In this document: positions 36,424 to 45,596 of the stretch, one piece after another | How positions within the stretch are numbered: position 1 is the first letter of the stretch | Layout: every line of letters starts with the position of its first letter | NCBI GenBank assembly: GCA_902363445.1 | Contig: CABJAB010000004.1 | Span: forward strand, 186,001 to 250,000 | Length of the DNA stretch: 64,000 nucleotides | Reading direction: 5' to 3' | Origin: Lachnospiraceae bacterium | GTDB taxonomy: Bacteria > Bacillota > Clostridia > Lachnospirales > Lachnospiraceae | Translations under genes and position numbers: made by a program | The notes under the pieces: generated by a model | Seen by the model: only the letters and a program-made list of their open reading frames with translations | Databases searched by the model: none | What the model was told of the DNA's origin: nothing

Positions 36424-37683
36424 TTGATTATAAAAACCATGCAGAATGATACGCCTGACAGCGGGCAGCTTCTCATCAGCGTCAACTCCTCACTCAATAA
36501 TTTCCCGATCAGCGGAGCCACAGTCAGTATCTCCATCACCGGCGGAGACGGTCAGCCTCTGGAACAGCTGGATACCGATACCTCCGGTCAGACGGAAGAG
36601 ATCACGCTCAAAACGCCTCCCATTGACTACAGCATGCAGCCCGGCGAACCTCGTCCGTATTCCGAATTCAACATCACGGTCTCCGCCCCCGGCTATGAAC
36701 CTCAAGTCGTAGACGGTACAGAAGTACTTCCGGAAAGTACCGCCCTGCAGACGATACGGCTCCGCCCTCTTTCCGACAATGAAGGCGTCCCTTCTCCTAT
36801 CGTCATTCCTGATCATACGCTCTACGGGGAATATCCTCCTAAGATCGCGGAACCGGAAATCAAACCAATCGCAGAGAGCGGGAATATCGTCTTAAGCCGC
36901 GTGGTAGTTCCTGAGACCATAGTCGTCCATGACGGCACCTTAAATAATACATCAGCCCCGAATTATTATGTACCTTATAAAGATTATATCAAAAATGTAG
37001 CTTCCAGCGAAATCTATGCCAACTGGCCGGAATCTACCATAACCGCCAACGTCCTGGCCATCATGTCCTTTACCATGAACCGGGTCTACACGGAATGGTA
37101 CCGCAACAAAGGCTATGATTTCACCATTACATCCTCTACCGCCTATGATCACAAATGGATCTACGGCCGGAATTACTTTGAGAGTATCTCTGTCATCGTA
37201 GATGATATTTTCACCAATTATCTTTCAAGGCCAGATGTGAAGCAGCCGATTCTCACTCAATACTGTGACGGCCAGCGTGTTTCCTGCCCGGACTGGATGA
37301 CACAGTGGGGTTCCAAAAGCCTGGGAGATCAGGGGTACTCTCCCATTGAGATCCTCCGCTACTATTACGGCCAGGATATGTACATTAATACAGCGGAACA
37401 GATTTCCGGCATTCCCTCCTCCTGGCCCGGTTCAGACCTTACCATCGGATCCACCGGTCCTAAGGTACAGCAGCTTCAGGAGCAGTTAAACAGTATCGCC
37501 AGCATCTACTCCGCGATTCCGTCCATCACTCCTGACGGGGTCTATGGAGAGTCCACAAAAGATGCCGTGGAAGCATTTCAAAATGTATTTGGGCTGCCTC
37601 AGACGGGCGTAGTCGATTTCCGAACCTGGTATAAGGTGTCCGAGATCTATGTGGGCATTTCGAGAATCGCAGAATTAAACTGA
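36424..37683 (+). CDS. sleC: Spore cortex-lytic enzyme, SleC type
   Basis: A 419-residue protein with the layout of clostridial SleC: an N-terminal carboxypeptidase-regulatory-like beta domain (about 15-125, ISGATVSISITGG), a linker, a SpoIID-like catalytic domain (about 180-330, with NVLAIMSFTMNRVYTEWYR and SCPDWMTQWGSK), and a C-terminal peptidoglycan-binding domain (about 345-410). SleC is a lytic transglycosylase degrading cortex during germination, activated by Csp proteases that are not in this window. A TTG start with GGGG upstream is likely; ATG at 36439 is the alternative. It converges on the phage-type amidase but is not part of that block. Confidence 0.78.
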   Translation: MIIKTMQNDTPDSGQLLISVNSSLNNFPISGATVSISITGGDGQPLEQLDTDTSGQTEEITLKTPPIDYSMQPGEPRPYSEFNITVSAPGYEPQVVDGTEVLPESTALQTIRLRPLSDNEGVPSPIVIPDHTLYGEYPPKIAEPEIKPIAESGNIVLSRVVVPETIVVHDGTLNNTSAPNYYVPYKDYIKNVASSEIYANWPESTITANVLAIMSFTMNRVYTEWYRNKGYDFTITSSTAYDHKWIYGRNYFESISVIVDDIFTNYLSRPDVKQPILTQYCDGQRVSCPDWMTQWGSKSLGDQGYSPIEILRYYYGQDMYINTAEQISGIPSSWPGSDLTIGSTGPKVQQLQEQLNSIASIYSAIPSITPDGVYGESTKDAVEAFQNVFGLPQTGVVDFRTWYKVSEIYVGISRIAELN

Positions 37684-37709
37684 CCGCTGTTTAAAGGAGC
37701 AGGCAAACA

Positions 37710-37755
37710 GGGGACGATTTTATATCGTCCCCCATTCGCTGTTCCTTTTTATTTT
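37710..37755 (+). terminator. Terminator between sleC and the amidase gene
   Basis: GGGGACGAT / ATCGTCCCC stem with loop TTTAT, then CTGTTCCTTTTTATTTTT. The hairpin lies between convergent genes and may serve both. Confidence 0.65.
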
Positions 37756-37758
37756 TCT

Positions 37759-38790
37759 CTAGGCCCTCTTGATATAGTCCTTGCTGACCCAGCCCGTATA
37801 TTTGTTCTCTATTCTGATCTGATACCAGCCGCCGTTTTCCCCGATGACCTCCACTTCATTTCCTTCTCCAAGTTTTGGCCAGGCCTCCAACAGCCCATAG
37901 CCGGTTCCGGGACCGGTCCTCACATTCAGACGGGAGCCTCCAAGGCCTGAAGCTTTCCCCACCCATACGGCATAGCCGTTTTGTCCACCGGAAGATTGGC
38001 GTTCCGTGATTTTCAGATAATAGGAATTGACAAAACCCTTTGCACCCTGAATGTTGATCTTCACCCAGCCATTGCTGTATTTATCCAAAACATCTGCTTC
38101 ATTCCCCTCTGCCAGCTCCGGCCAGGCCGCCAGCTTCGGATACTCTGCGCCCGGGCCTGTACGGACATTCAGGGTGTCCCCCGCCTTTAAATTTGTCACC
38201 TGTCCGTGGGCCCACGGCTCATACGTCTTTACTACAGTCACATCTCCGGAGACCGGATCGGAGTCCTCGCCGCCCGACAGTTTTTTCTTTACATCGGAGC
38301 GGAAATCATCCATAGTCTTTCCAAAGCGTCTGAAATAAGGAGCCGGATCGTCATGGTCGGAAGCAAAGCCTTTTTCATGGGCTTCATAATGGCCTACGAT
38401 CTTATCCGGGGTCAGGCCATAAGTCCTGCAAAGCTCCGCATAATGATCGACTGCATTCTTCCATACCTTCTGAAATTCTGCGGCACTGTCCAGCTCACAG
38501 AGCTCATATCCGATACAGTTCCTGTTTCCCCAGGTAGTCCCTATCTGCCAGCAGGCCAGAGAATAAGGCGCAAAATTATAGACTCCTGTATCATCAATGA
38601 ATCCATGGACCAGCTTTTCCACTCCCGGCTTGTTCCAGCGTTTGAACCAGTTATTGGAACCATCTACCGCCCGAATGACGGCCGGATAGACGGAAGGACT
38701 GTGAACGATCAGATATTTCACACCGTCCAGCCTGGTTCCTTCCACATAGCAGTCATTTTTGACGCAATAGCTGTTTGTCACATTGCTCAT
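37759..38790 (-). CDS. N-acetylmuramoyl-L-alanine amidase with two SH3b domains (endolysin)
   Basis: A 343-residue lysin. Residues 20-165 form an amidase_2 (PGRP-like) domain with YLIVHSPS near the start, GYELCE, and HYEAH with HDDPAPYF, which carry zinc-ligand residues. Two SH3b repeats (about 205-265 and 285-343) both contain LNVRTGPG and bind the cell wall. No signal peptide, so release depends on the holin upstream. The ATG at 38790 is better spaced from GAGGTGA than the one at 38796. It is the last gene of the tail cassette. Confidence 0.88.
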   Translation of the reverse strand: MSNVTNSYCVKNDCYVEGTRLDGVKYLIVHSPSVYPAVIRAVDGSNNWFKRWNKPGVEKLVHGFIDDTGVYNFAPYSLACWQIGTTWGNRNCIGYELCELDSAAEFQKVWKNAVDHYAELCRTYGLTPDKIVGHYEAHEKGFASDHDDPAPYFRRFGKTMDDFRSDVKKKLSGGEDSDPVSGDVTVVKTYEPWAHGQVTNLKAGDTLNVRTGPGAEYPKLAAWPELAEGNEADVLDKYSNGWVKINIQGAKGFVNSYYLKITERQSSGGQNGYAVWVGKASGLGGSRLNVRTGPGTGYGLLEAWPKLGEGNEVEVIGENGGWYQIRIENKYTGWVSKDYIKRA

Positions 38791-38807
38791 AACCATTCAC
38801 CTCTTTT

Positions 38808-39143
38808 TTATTTTCCGGCATCCGCACCGCCGTCCTCTGCCGTTATCTGTCCGGAAGCGTCATCCCCTTTTCCGCTGTCCTGCTTTTTCGACATCTGCTT
38901 ATATATCTGATGGCTTCCCGTCGCAGCCAGTCCAGAAACGATTCCTACGGCAATCGCCGAAATATAATCGTCCGCCGGATAATTCGGCATAAAGCGCATG
39001 CCGATCGCTCCCAGGATCCCGCCTGTCAGACCACATATGACTGGAATCCATTTATTGTCAAGGGTCGTGTCCCTCACTGCCATTGCTGCCAGATAGCAGA
39101 TGACCGTGATTCCCACCACATTGCCAATTGTCCCAAAATCCAT
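38808..39143 (-). CDS. Phage-type holin
   Basis: A 111-residue protein with about three hydrophobic segments (residues 7-22, 32-50 and 60-80) and a charged, Gly/Asp-rich cytoplasmic tail, matching small phage holins. It would form pores to release the amidase and any particles. The ATG at 39143 has AGGAAGG upstream. It lies between the fibre gene and the endolysin, the usual place for a lysis pair. Confidence 0.82.
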   Translation of the reverse strand: MDFGTIGNVVGITVICYLAAMAVRDTTLDNKWIPVICGLTGGILGAIGMRFMPNYPADDYISAIAVGIVSGLAATGSHQIYKQMSKKQDSGKGDDASGQITAEDGGADAGK

Positions 39144-39290
39144 GGTTTTCCTTCCTTTCTTTAAATCTAAATGACTGACAGAGAAAAAACTCTGTCTATC
39201 TAAAATATGCGGAGACGGAGGAAAGGTGTGGTGATATATTTTTCTATAGTAAATCTCCCGATACATATGAAATAGATAATCACAAATAAT

Positions 39291-40196
39291 TTATTTTTCC
39301 TTCCATTCCCCCCATGATGCGCCATTTTGTACAACATTGGTGAAAAAACGATTATCAAATGTGAGGGCAAAACGCATAAGATAAAATCCCGGAAAAGGAA
39401 GAACAAAAATTATTCCAGGCAGTTCTCCCCCTGCCGGTGCATTTTTTGTGTTAAAACTATAAGTATAATATCCGAGCTCTGAAGGTTCAGTTAATGCATC
39501 CGAGACTCCCCCACGATATCGGAATCCCAATGCTGCTAAATCATACACTGTTTTCACAGCATTAGGAGTAGCCGCTTCAGAAGTGGACTCGCTGTCTACT
39601 GAATTATTTAGTTTAACATGACCAAATTGAGTCACTGATGCAGCGCCATAACTCATATCCGATGATGAATGATATACAGGCGCTTTACCCACCAATTCAT
39701 TATTTATCTCCATTATACTTTTGCTGATTATAAATAATGAGGCTATTCCGGTGACATTGATTCCGTTTAATGTCACCCGATACAGCGGCATATAACAGAC
39801 CGAATCGCCATCGCGAATATTTCCTTCTTCAATGGCAGGATCAACAGCCGTATCGCCTGCTGTCCCTTTTATCACTGCCAAATGAAAGGATTCCGTTTTT
39901 TGTCCGCTGTCCCTCTCATATTTAATAGCGATAATATCATTTCTTTTCTGACTCTGCGTTCCATTTTCAATGGATACATCCTCATATGCGCCCGCGTTAA
40001 TACCACCGCGCCGATATCCCTGAAATATGAAACTGCCGTCATAAATCCTCACCGTATTCGTATCAATAATCTCTGCCCGAAGCTTTTCCCCTACCTTCAG
40101 AACACAGCTGTTCTCTCCGGTGATACCCGCATTATAATCGCCGACCTGGGGGGCCGTGATATGGGGTTCTCCCGCATATCCGTCAATAATATACAT
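39291..40196 (-). CDS. Tail fibre / receptor-binding protein
   Basis: A 301-residue protein. The N-terminal 140 residues resemble the base of siphovirus baseplate proteins. A middle stretch, VTQFGHVKLNNSVDSESTSEAATPNAVK, matches the phage tail-fibre repeat, and the C-terminus (about 215-301) looks like a pyocin-knob-type beta domain with GYYTYSFNT and GASWGEWKEK. It is the best candidate for target recognition. AGGAGAG precedes the ATG. No chaperone gene follows. Confidence 0.78.
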   Translation of the reverse strand: MYIIDGYAGEPHITAPQVGDYNAGITGENSCVLKVGEKLRAEIIDTNTVRIYDGSFIFQGYRRGGINAGAYEDVSIENGTQSQKRNDIIAIKYERDSGQKTESFHLAVIKGTAGDTAVDPAIEEGNIRDGDSVCYMPLYRVTLNGINVTGIASLFIISKSIMEINNELVGKAPVYHSSSDMSYGAASVTQFGHVKLNNSVDSESTSEAATPNAVKTVYDLAALGFRYRGGVSDALTEPSELGYYTYSFNTKNAPAGGELPGIIFVLPFPGFYLMRFALTFDNRFFTNVVQNGASWGEWKEK

Positions 40197-40198
40197 AT

Positions 40199-41188
40199 TT
40201 ATTTCTCTCCTTCCACTAAATAAGTGATTTCTTCACTAAGTCCTTCAACCTTCAGGACTTTACCTAAAATAGGTTTTTTCAAATACAGCCCGCTTTCCCT
40301 GTCTCTGCCTGCAATAATATCTCCGATTTCCAGATCAACGTCCTGGGCAGACATTGTAAGCTTCTGGTAATCCATTAATTCCCGCAGTGTTTTCTCTCCT
40401 TCTTCCCTTAAAGATGTTTCGTCCTCAGCCGAATTACAGTCACAAACTACCACCCGTTCCTCAATACCGGTAAAACATTTCTGCGGGCCGATCGTACCGT
40501 CCTTCTGAACGTACAGATGCAATATCTGCTTTTCTGTCAATTCACCTTTTCCGAGGCAGATCAAATGATTGATTCCTCTTCTGCTGTCACGGATCTCCAG
40601 ATTAATCTTATTATCCTGGCTGTATTCCAGCTCCTCCGAATAGTCTGTAATATTCACTGCCTCAATCTGTACACCAAACGCTTCCCCCGCCGCCCCCTGA
40701 ACCGCCCGGATTCTTAGGCGGGCCCTTTCTTTCTCCAACATTTTTGTAAGGCCTTCCAGCATTGAAACATATCTTGGAAATTGATAATCAACTATAATTT
40801 TACTATCTGTCTCCGGTATCTGAAAAAATCCTCCGCAGACGCCTGACATCAATTTCCGTATGACTGTATTTGCCTCTCCCGATACAGATTTATATTCCTG
40901 ACCAGCCGGAGGTTCAATTATTACCTTGTCAAGCATGCCCCGCCAGGTATCCGCGTACCATTTAACCGTCAATGAAGAGGTGGAACTCCATTTATCAGTC
41001 AGAAATCCTCCATATTCTGTATCCGGAGAAAATAAAGCATACCCATATTCCAGGCCCAGCCTGCTGCTGTCATATACCGACAGAGTGAGTTCAAAATCAT
41101 TGGTATCGCCGATATCCAGATCCAACGTACGGTTGACGTCTAAGCGCCCGACTTCCATTTGCCCGCCGTCTGCAATTATGTACTCCAC
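40199..41188 (-). CDS. Siphovirus Gp37-like tail protein
   Basis: A 329-residue protein of the siphovirus ReqiPepy6 Gp37-like family, which sits at the tail tip between the distal tail protein and the fibres. The segments SPDTEYGGFLTDK and VDLEIGDIIAGRDRESG fit this family. It starts at a GTG that overlaps the end of the preceding gene by 13 bases, with AAAGGAGTGA upstream. Confidence 0.8.
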   Translation of the reverse strand: MEYIIADGGQMEVGRLDVNRTLDLDIGDTNDFELTLSVYDSSRLGLEYGYALFSPDTEYGGFLTDKWSSTSSLTVKWYADTWRGMLDKVIIEPPAGQEYKSVSGEANTVIRKLMSGVCGGFFQIPETDSKIIVDYQFPRYVSMLEGLTKMLEKERARLRIRAVQGAAGEAFGVQIEAVNITDYSEELEYSQDNKINLEIRDSRRGINHLICLGKGELTEKQILHLYVQKDGTIGPQKCFTGIEERVVVCDCNSAEDETSLREEGEKTLRELMDYQKLTMSAQDVDLEIGDIIAGRDRESGLYLKKPILGKVLKVEGLSEEITYLVEGEK

Positions 41189-42027
41189 TCCGGCTCACTC
41201 CTTTCCTTAAATAAAGTAACAGAAAAACCAAATTGCTGATTAAAGACTACCGGGCTGTTTCCCGGAGGAATTTTTTGGAATATAGATTGGTCCTTTCTTC
41301 TGTAATTAAATAAATTGGTTTCATTCCCATCTTTTGTCTTTTTCCACACTTTACCATTTCTGGAGTCAATCATCATATATTCGTCGTCATATAGTGTCGT
41401 ATATACTTCATAAGGATGACCCGCGATTTCAATCTTGGGATTCAGTACCGGTCCGTATACGACAATCTGAAAATCACAGGAACTGAAATGCCCGTTCTCC
41501 AATATCCGAATACCGGACATATCTCTCAGATAATCATAAGGATAACAATAGGAATAGTCCAAATAGGGTGATTCTGCCTCGATTCTCCTGCTTGGCAGAT
41601 ATTCAATCGTTGTCTCTGTACACCAAAATGGATATTCTGATAATACTGACACCTGTTTTTCCATAAAAGTGATCCACGGATTCCATGCGCTAGATGGTGA
41701 GCTGTTGATCAGATAGCAGGTCAGATAATTTTCACCCATATAAAGCCTGCCCGGTGTCAAATTTTGTATATCCCGTTCTGTCACCATCAAGAAAAGATTC
41801 AACGCTTCAGAATAAATCGTCCGATTCCGTCCAGATATAGCAACAGTTATTTCTTTTTGTGCGATACTTCGCTTAAAATCCGTTATCTTTCCGCCGTTTC
41901 GTCCGATATTTTCTGACATTCCATACTCCCATTCGTAGGAAATCAGCTCTTGGACGTTTACGCGGTACGTCTCATTCATAAAATCTAGTTTTTCATTTCC
42001 TGTTCCGCTGCAATAGTATATATTCAA
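41176..42027 (-). CDS. Distal tail (Dit-like) protein
   Basis: A 283-residue protein at the position and of the size of siphovirus Dit/baseplate hub proteins, which form a ring at the end of the tube. The N-terminal half has the beta-rich pattern of the family (VQELISYEWEYG, FKRSIAQKEITVAISG), and a second beta domain follows. It starts with TTG overlapping the tape-measure stop (TTGA), with GGGAGGTG upstream. Confidence 0.75.
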   Translation of the reverse strand: MNIYYCSGTGNEKLDFMNETYRVNVQELISYEWEYGMSENIGRNGGKITDFKRSIAQKEITVAISGRNRTIYSEALNLFLMVTERDIQNLTPGRLYMGENYLTCYLINSSPSSAWNPWITFMEKQVSVLSEYPFWCTETTIEYLPSRRIEAESPYLDYSYCYPYDYLRDMSGIRILENGHFSSCDFQIVVYGPVLNPKIEIAGHPYEVYTTLYDDEYMMIDSRNGKVWKKTKDGNETNLFNYRRKDQSIFQKIPPGNSPVVFNQQFGFSVTLFKERSEPEWST

Positions 42028-44792
42028 TCTTTCTGCACCTCCCTGACCAGACGTCCGAATTCACGTCTTCCGCATTCCACCGACATACCTTCAATTTCGC
42101 CGGCAAATGCCTTTGCCATCTTTTTATAATCAATCTGAAAACTTTCTATCCTACTTTCTGGAAATAAAGACTCCCTCATCGGTATACTCCCCAGAGCTCT
42201 TTCGATTCCGGCTATACCTCCGAGTGCAGTGAATTTTGTATTTTCTTCCTTAGTAAGTACGCGTTCCCCTCGGTCCAAAAATGCGGGAAAGAAATCAGAA
42301 GGTACATAATCAAGTCCGACTTTTAAGCGGGGAATTTTGGGTATATTAAACCCCTTTCCACCTACTAAAGGCACCCAATCTGGAATTTTAATTTTGTTGA
42401 TTGCCCCTATAAAAGAATTTATACCATCGATAATCCAGTTTATCGGTATCTTAAATATATTTGCGATTCCGTCGATCAAATTTTTAAATATGGAGACTAC
42501 GGCCTCCCAGGCGCCGCTCCAGTTCCCGGTAAACACATTTTTCACAAAGTCGATGATTCCTTTAAAAACTCCTATAATACTGTCAATCACACTTTGAGCA
42601 CCTGTAAGCATACCGCCTAATTGATCAGAAAATACGTTGGCCACAACGCCTATTATTTCCTGCAGCGGGCCAAGTGCCCCATCAAGGAGTTCAGATATGA
42701 CCGTTATCAAAGGTGTGATTCCTTCTGAAATAATAGAAACAATTGGCCCTAAAAGATTCATAAATGCATTGATAATAGGTTCCAGAAGCTGAATCAGCGT
42801 CTCAAATATTGGCAAAACAGCGCCTGCCAGTTCAATCAACGGCGGCAGCAATTCTCCTATAATTTGCATCAGAGGCGGTAATAGTAAGTTCAATAGCTCT
42901 CCCAATACAGGAAGAACGGATTCTATCAGTTCTCCAATTAAGGGGCCTATTTCTGCAAACATTTCAACCAGAACTGGGCCTATCTCCGAAATAATTTGTT
43001 CCAATACAGGAATCAATTCTTGTATGGACTCCATCATCACCGGGAGGATTTCCGCAACCATAGGGCCTATGCTTTCAATAATCTGTGCAATGCTGTCTAT
43101 CAAGGGAGGAAAAGCTTCCTGCAAGACCGGAAGCACTTCTTCTATCATCTGCCGAAGCGTAGGAATCAGTGCTTCGCCCAAAGGAACCAGCAATGTCTCG
43201 ATGCTGCGGGAAACCTCTTCGAACATAGAGCTCAGATTATCACCGTTCATTTCTTTGATTGTATCTAGTTCTTCCCCCGTTGCAAAAGCCTGTTCATCTA
43301 TATCAGATAGCGCAGATACAACCTTAGGGCCAAGCTCTTTCCATTTTTCGCCAAACAGAGAAGCACCTGCTGCATTCTGTGCCAATGGATCTTCCAAGCT
43401 GGCAAGAGCGTCCAAAGTCTGCTGGAAAGCTTCTTTTGCAGACGCACCTCCTGATGCAAATTTAGACGTCATTTCCTCTGCATTCAGGCCTATTCTTTCA
43501 AAGCCCTGCATAGCTTCGTCGGACCCGCCTAATATACGGGATCCCATTTCTTGTACAGCCGTCCCGATTCCTTCCAAGCTTGCCGCACCATTTTCTGTCC
43601 CGGCAGCAAAAACCTGAAACATATCGTCTGCATCCAGTCCAACTTTTGCAAAGCTGGATGAATACTTGGATATGCTTTCCATCATTTTTCCAGAACTGTC
43701 TAGGCCTTTCTGAGCTCCGGCCGCAATCAGGTTCATTGCTTCATCGCCCGATATGCCAAAGCTGTCAATCATCATTTTAGCCGCACCGGCAGAATCAGAA
43801 ATCCCATATCCCATAGTATCCCGAAGTGAAATTGCTGACTCCGTTATCTTCTGAAGCTGCTCATCGGATAAATCTCCCAGTTTTTTATTCACTACAGTCA
43901 TCGCACCGGCAATGTCCTCAAAGGAAGCTCCATAATTGTGGCTGTAAATTCCTTCGAGAACTTCCCGATACCGCTCTGTCTCTTCTGTTCCTTTCCCGGT
44001 ACTAGCCGCAAATTTGTTGATTGCGATTTCCATACTGTCTGCACTGGAAACGGCCTTTTTGCCGGTATCTATCACTGCCTTACCTGCATCCAGACTCGCT
44101 TTGCCAATGGTCTTCGCTGCTGCAGATGCTGCCTTAGATAATCTCTCCAGCTTTTTTACATTTTTTTCTTTGTCAGCATCACCGGAACTCTCTTCTTTAT
44201 TTTCAGTTTCTTCTTTATCCGTCCCTTTGATTGCTTTCAGAGCCTTTCCGCCCAGATCCTTTGCTCCTGCTTTTACTCTTTCAAATGCATTTTCCAAAGC
44301 ATCGATCGGATGTGCAACTACTTTTGAAATTTTTTCAGCGGAATCATAGATATCATCATGTATCTCTGTTATCGTACTTCGTACTCTCGAATATGCATTT
44401 TTAGCAGCCTCACATACGTCACTGAATACTTCTTTTGCAGCACTCTTTATAAGTTTTACTGGATGTCCAACAATACTGGTGACTGCAGATATCTGCTCTT
44501 TTGCTTTTGTCACAGTATCAATAAATGATGCTTTTATTTCTTTTCCTGTTTCCTTAGCAAGTTTTCTTAGATTCTTTTCTGTCTTCTCCTGCTGCTTTTC
44601 CTGCTTTTCTGTTTCTTCAGAATGTCCTTTCGTGACCTTTTTCTGTTCTTTTTTAACTTCTTCAGATGTCTTTTTCGCATCTTCCTGAATTACTTTTCCA
44701 GTCTTTTTCACCTTCTGTTCCACTTTTTTTAAATCGTTTTCCAGTAGGCTGTCATCGGCTCTGACCTCAATCGTCACCTTGTCTTCTGCCAT
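42024..44792 (-). CDS. Tail tape-measure protein
   Basis: A 922-residue protein and the largest of the block. The first 200 residues are highly charged and coiled (many K/E). A tape-measure core follows (about 240-500, with DSFGISGDEAMNLIAAGAQKG), then a long series of proline-spaced hydrophobic repeats such as EVLPVLQEAFPPL and GELLPPLIEL (about 550-700), and a C-terminal globular part. Length sets tail length; at the usual 1.5 angstrom per residue it predicts about 140 nm. AGGTGATT precedes the ATG at 44792. Confidence 0.9.
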   Translation of the reverse strand: MAEDKVTIEVRADDSLLENDLKKVEQKVKKTGKVIQEDAKKTSEEVKKEQKKVTKGHSEETEKQEKQQEKTEKNLRKLAKETGKEIKASFIDTVTKAKEQISAVTSIVGHPVKLIKSAAKEVFSDVCEAAKNAYSRVRSTITEIHDDIYDSAEKISKVVAHPIDALENAFERVKAGAKDLGGKALKAIKGTDKEETENKEESSGDADKEKNVKKLERLSKAASAAAKTIGKASLDAGKAVIDTGKKAVSSADSMEIAINKFAASTGKGTEETERYREVLEGIYSHNYGASFEDIAGAMTVVNKKLGDLSDEQLQKITESAISLRDTMGYGISDSAGAAKMMIDSFGISGDEAMNLIAAGAQKGLDSSGKMMESISKYSSSFAKVGLDADDMFQVFAAGTENGAASLEGIGTAVQEMGSRILGGSDEAMQGFERIGLNAEEMTSKFASGGASAKEAFQQTLDALASLEDPLAQNAAGASLFGEKWKELGPKVVSALSDIDEQAFATGEELDTIKEMNGDNLSSMFEEVSRSIETLLVPLGEALIPTLRQMIEEVLPVLQEAFPPLIDSIAQIIESIGPMVAEILPVMMESIQELIPVLEQIISEIGPVLVEMFAEIGPLIGELIESVLPVLGELLNLLLPPLMQIIGELLPPLIELAGAVLPIFETLIQLLEPIINAFMNLLGPIVSIISEGITPLITVISELLDGALGPLQEIIGVVANVFSDQLGGMLTGAQSVIDSIIGVFKGIIDFVKNVFTGNWSGAWEAVVSIFKNLIDGIANIFKIPINWIIDGINSFIGAINKIKIPDWVPLVGGKGFNIPKIPRLKVGLDYVPSDFFPAFLDRGERVLTKEENTKFTALGGIAGIERALGSIPMRESLFPESRIESFQIDYKKMAKAFAGEIEGMSVECGRREFGRLVREVQKD

Positions 44793-44841
44793 ATAATCAC
44801 CTGCCCTTATTTTAAAAAAGCCGGGCACACGGCACTATGGC

Positions 44842-44994
44842 TTACATTTTAATTTCAAACTCCTTTTTACACTTATTGTTCTTACATTTAATATATAATC
44901 CCTCACATCTGGCTTCCACACTATAAAAAATATTTTGTTCATGCCCACAGTAAGGACATTTTATTTTTCTGATCTTTTCTCCGTCGGCTTTCAC
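44842..44994 (-). CDS. Com-like zinc-ribbon protein
   Basis: A 50-residue protein. It has two Cys pairs, KCPYCGH (Cys13, Cys16) and KCKNNKCKK (Cys37, Cys42), plus Cys30, the pattern of the Com family of small phage zinc-finger proteins; Mu Com is a translational activator. It starts at a GTG whose last bases overlap the stop of the Gp15-like gene (GTGA), so translation is coupled. It lies between the Gp15-like gene and the tape-measure gene. Function here unknown; expression may be linked to tape-measure translation. Confidence 0.72.
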   Translation of the reverse strand: MKADGEKIRKIKCPYCGHEQNIFYSVEARCEGLYIKCKNNKCKKEFEIKM

Positions 44995-45590
44995 GTCCCA
45001 GCCATCCTCTCAAGAGTAGAAAATAACAAATCTAATCCCTCTTTTCCCCCTCCACCCACTACAGGAAGGGCGTAATAAGATTTCAGCTCCATGATATTCT
45101 GAATTTCTTTCTGATTATGGCGGTTTGGCGGCGGCACCTCCATGCTTCGTATATGTATTATTTGCTTGATCTTCGTTTCTTCAGATAATCCTTCAAACAG
45201 AGCGCAGAATTTCTTCCAATGAAGGATTCCCTGCTGCTCAATTAAATCTATACCATAGTCTTGTAAAAAGGAGGCATAAATGTACTCGCCGTCTAGGTCA
45301 AAATCAAGAACTCTTTTCTGTGGTCCCTGCGCAGGCCTTCCAGCAGTTTTTATCTGCTGTTCATACAGCTCGTGAAGCAAGCCAGCCTTTTTCTCCTGTG
45401 ACAGGCACCGAACACGCATATGATTCCTTATCAGCATGACAAGCGCTTGTTCCAGTCTGTCTGCATCAGTCAGACGTTCATCCTTGTACATCTTCTGGAC
45501 CATAAGAACTATATCAAAAGCAGCACAGGATCGATATTTCCGTCCGCCATATTCGACTATTTCCCTAAATGGGGTTACGATCAGTCCCAT
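44991..45590 (-). CDS. Bacteriophage Gp15-family protein (tail assembly)
   Basis: A 199-residue protein of the phage Gp15 family, found between the tube and tape-measure genes of Firmicutes siphoviruses. The pattern YGGRKYRSCAAFDIVLMVQK followed by a helical domain and the Gly-rich end GGGGKEGLDLLF fits. By position it is the second tail-assembly chaperone. No slippery sequence is evident between it and the gene before it; they are separated by 6 bases. Confidence 0.8.
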   Translation of the reverse strand: MGLIVTPFREIVEYGGRKYRSCAAFDIVLMVQKMYKDERLTDADRLEQALVMLIRNHMRVRCLSQEKKAGLLHELYEQQIKTAGRPAQGPQKRVLDFDLDGEYIYASFLQDYGIDLIEQQGILHWKKFCALFEGLSEETKIKQIIHIRSMEVPPPNRHNQKEIQNIMELKSYYALPVVGGGGKEGLDLLFSTLERMAGT

Positions 45591-45596
45591 TTTCCA

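Noticed and set aside
36424..37683. The peptidoglycan-active protein as part of the tailocin lysis module
   Set aside because: It is on the opposite strand, has SleC domain order and a separate promoter, and the cassette already has holin and amidase.
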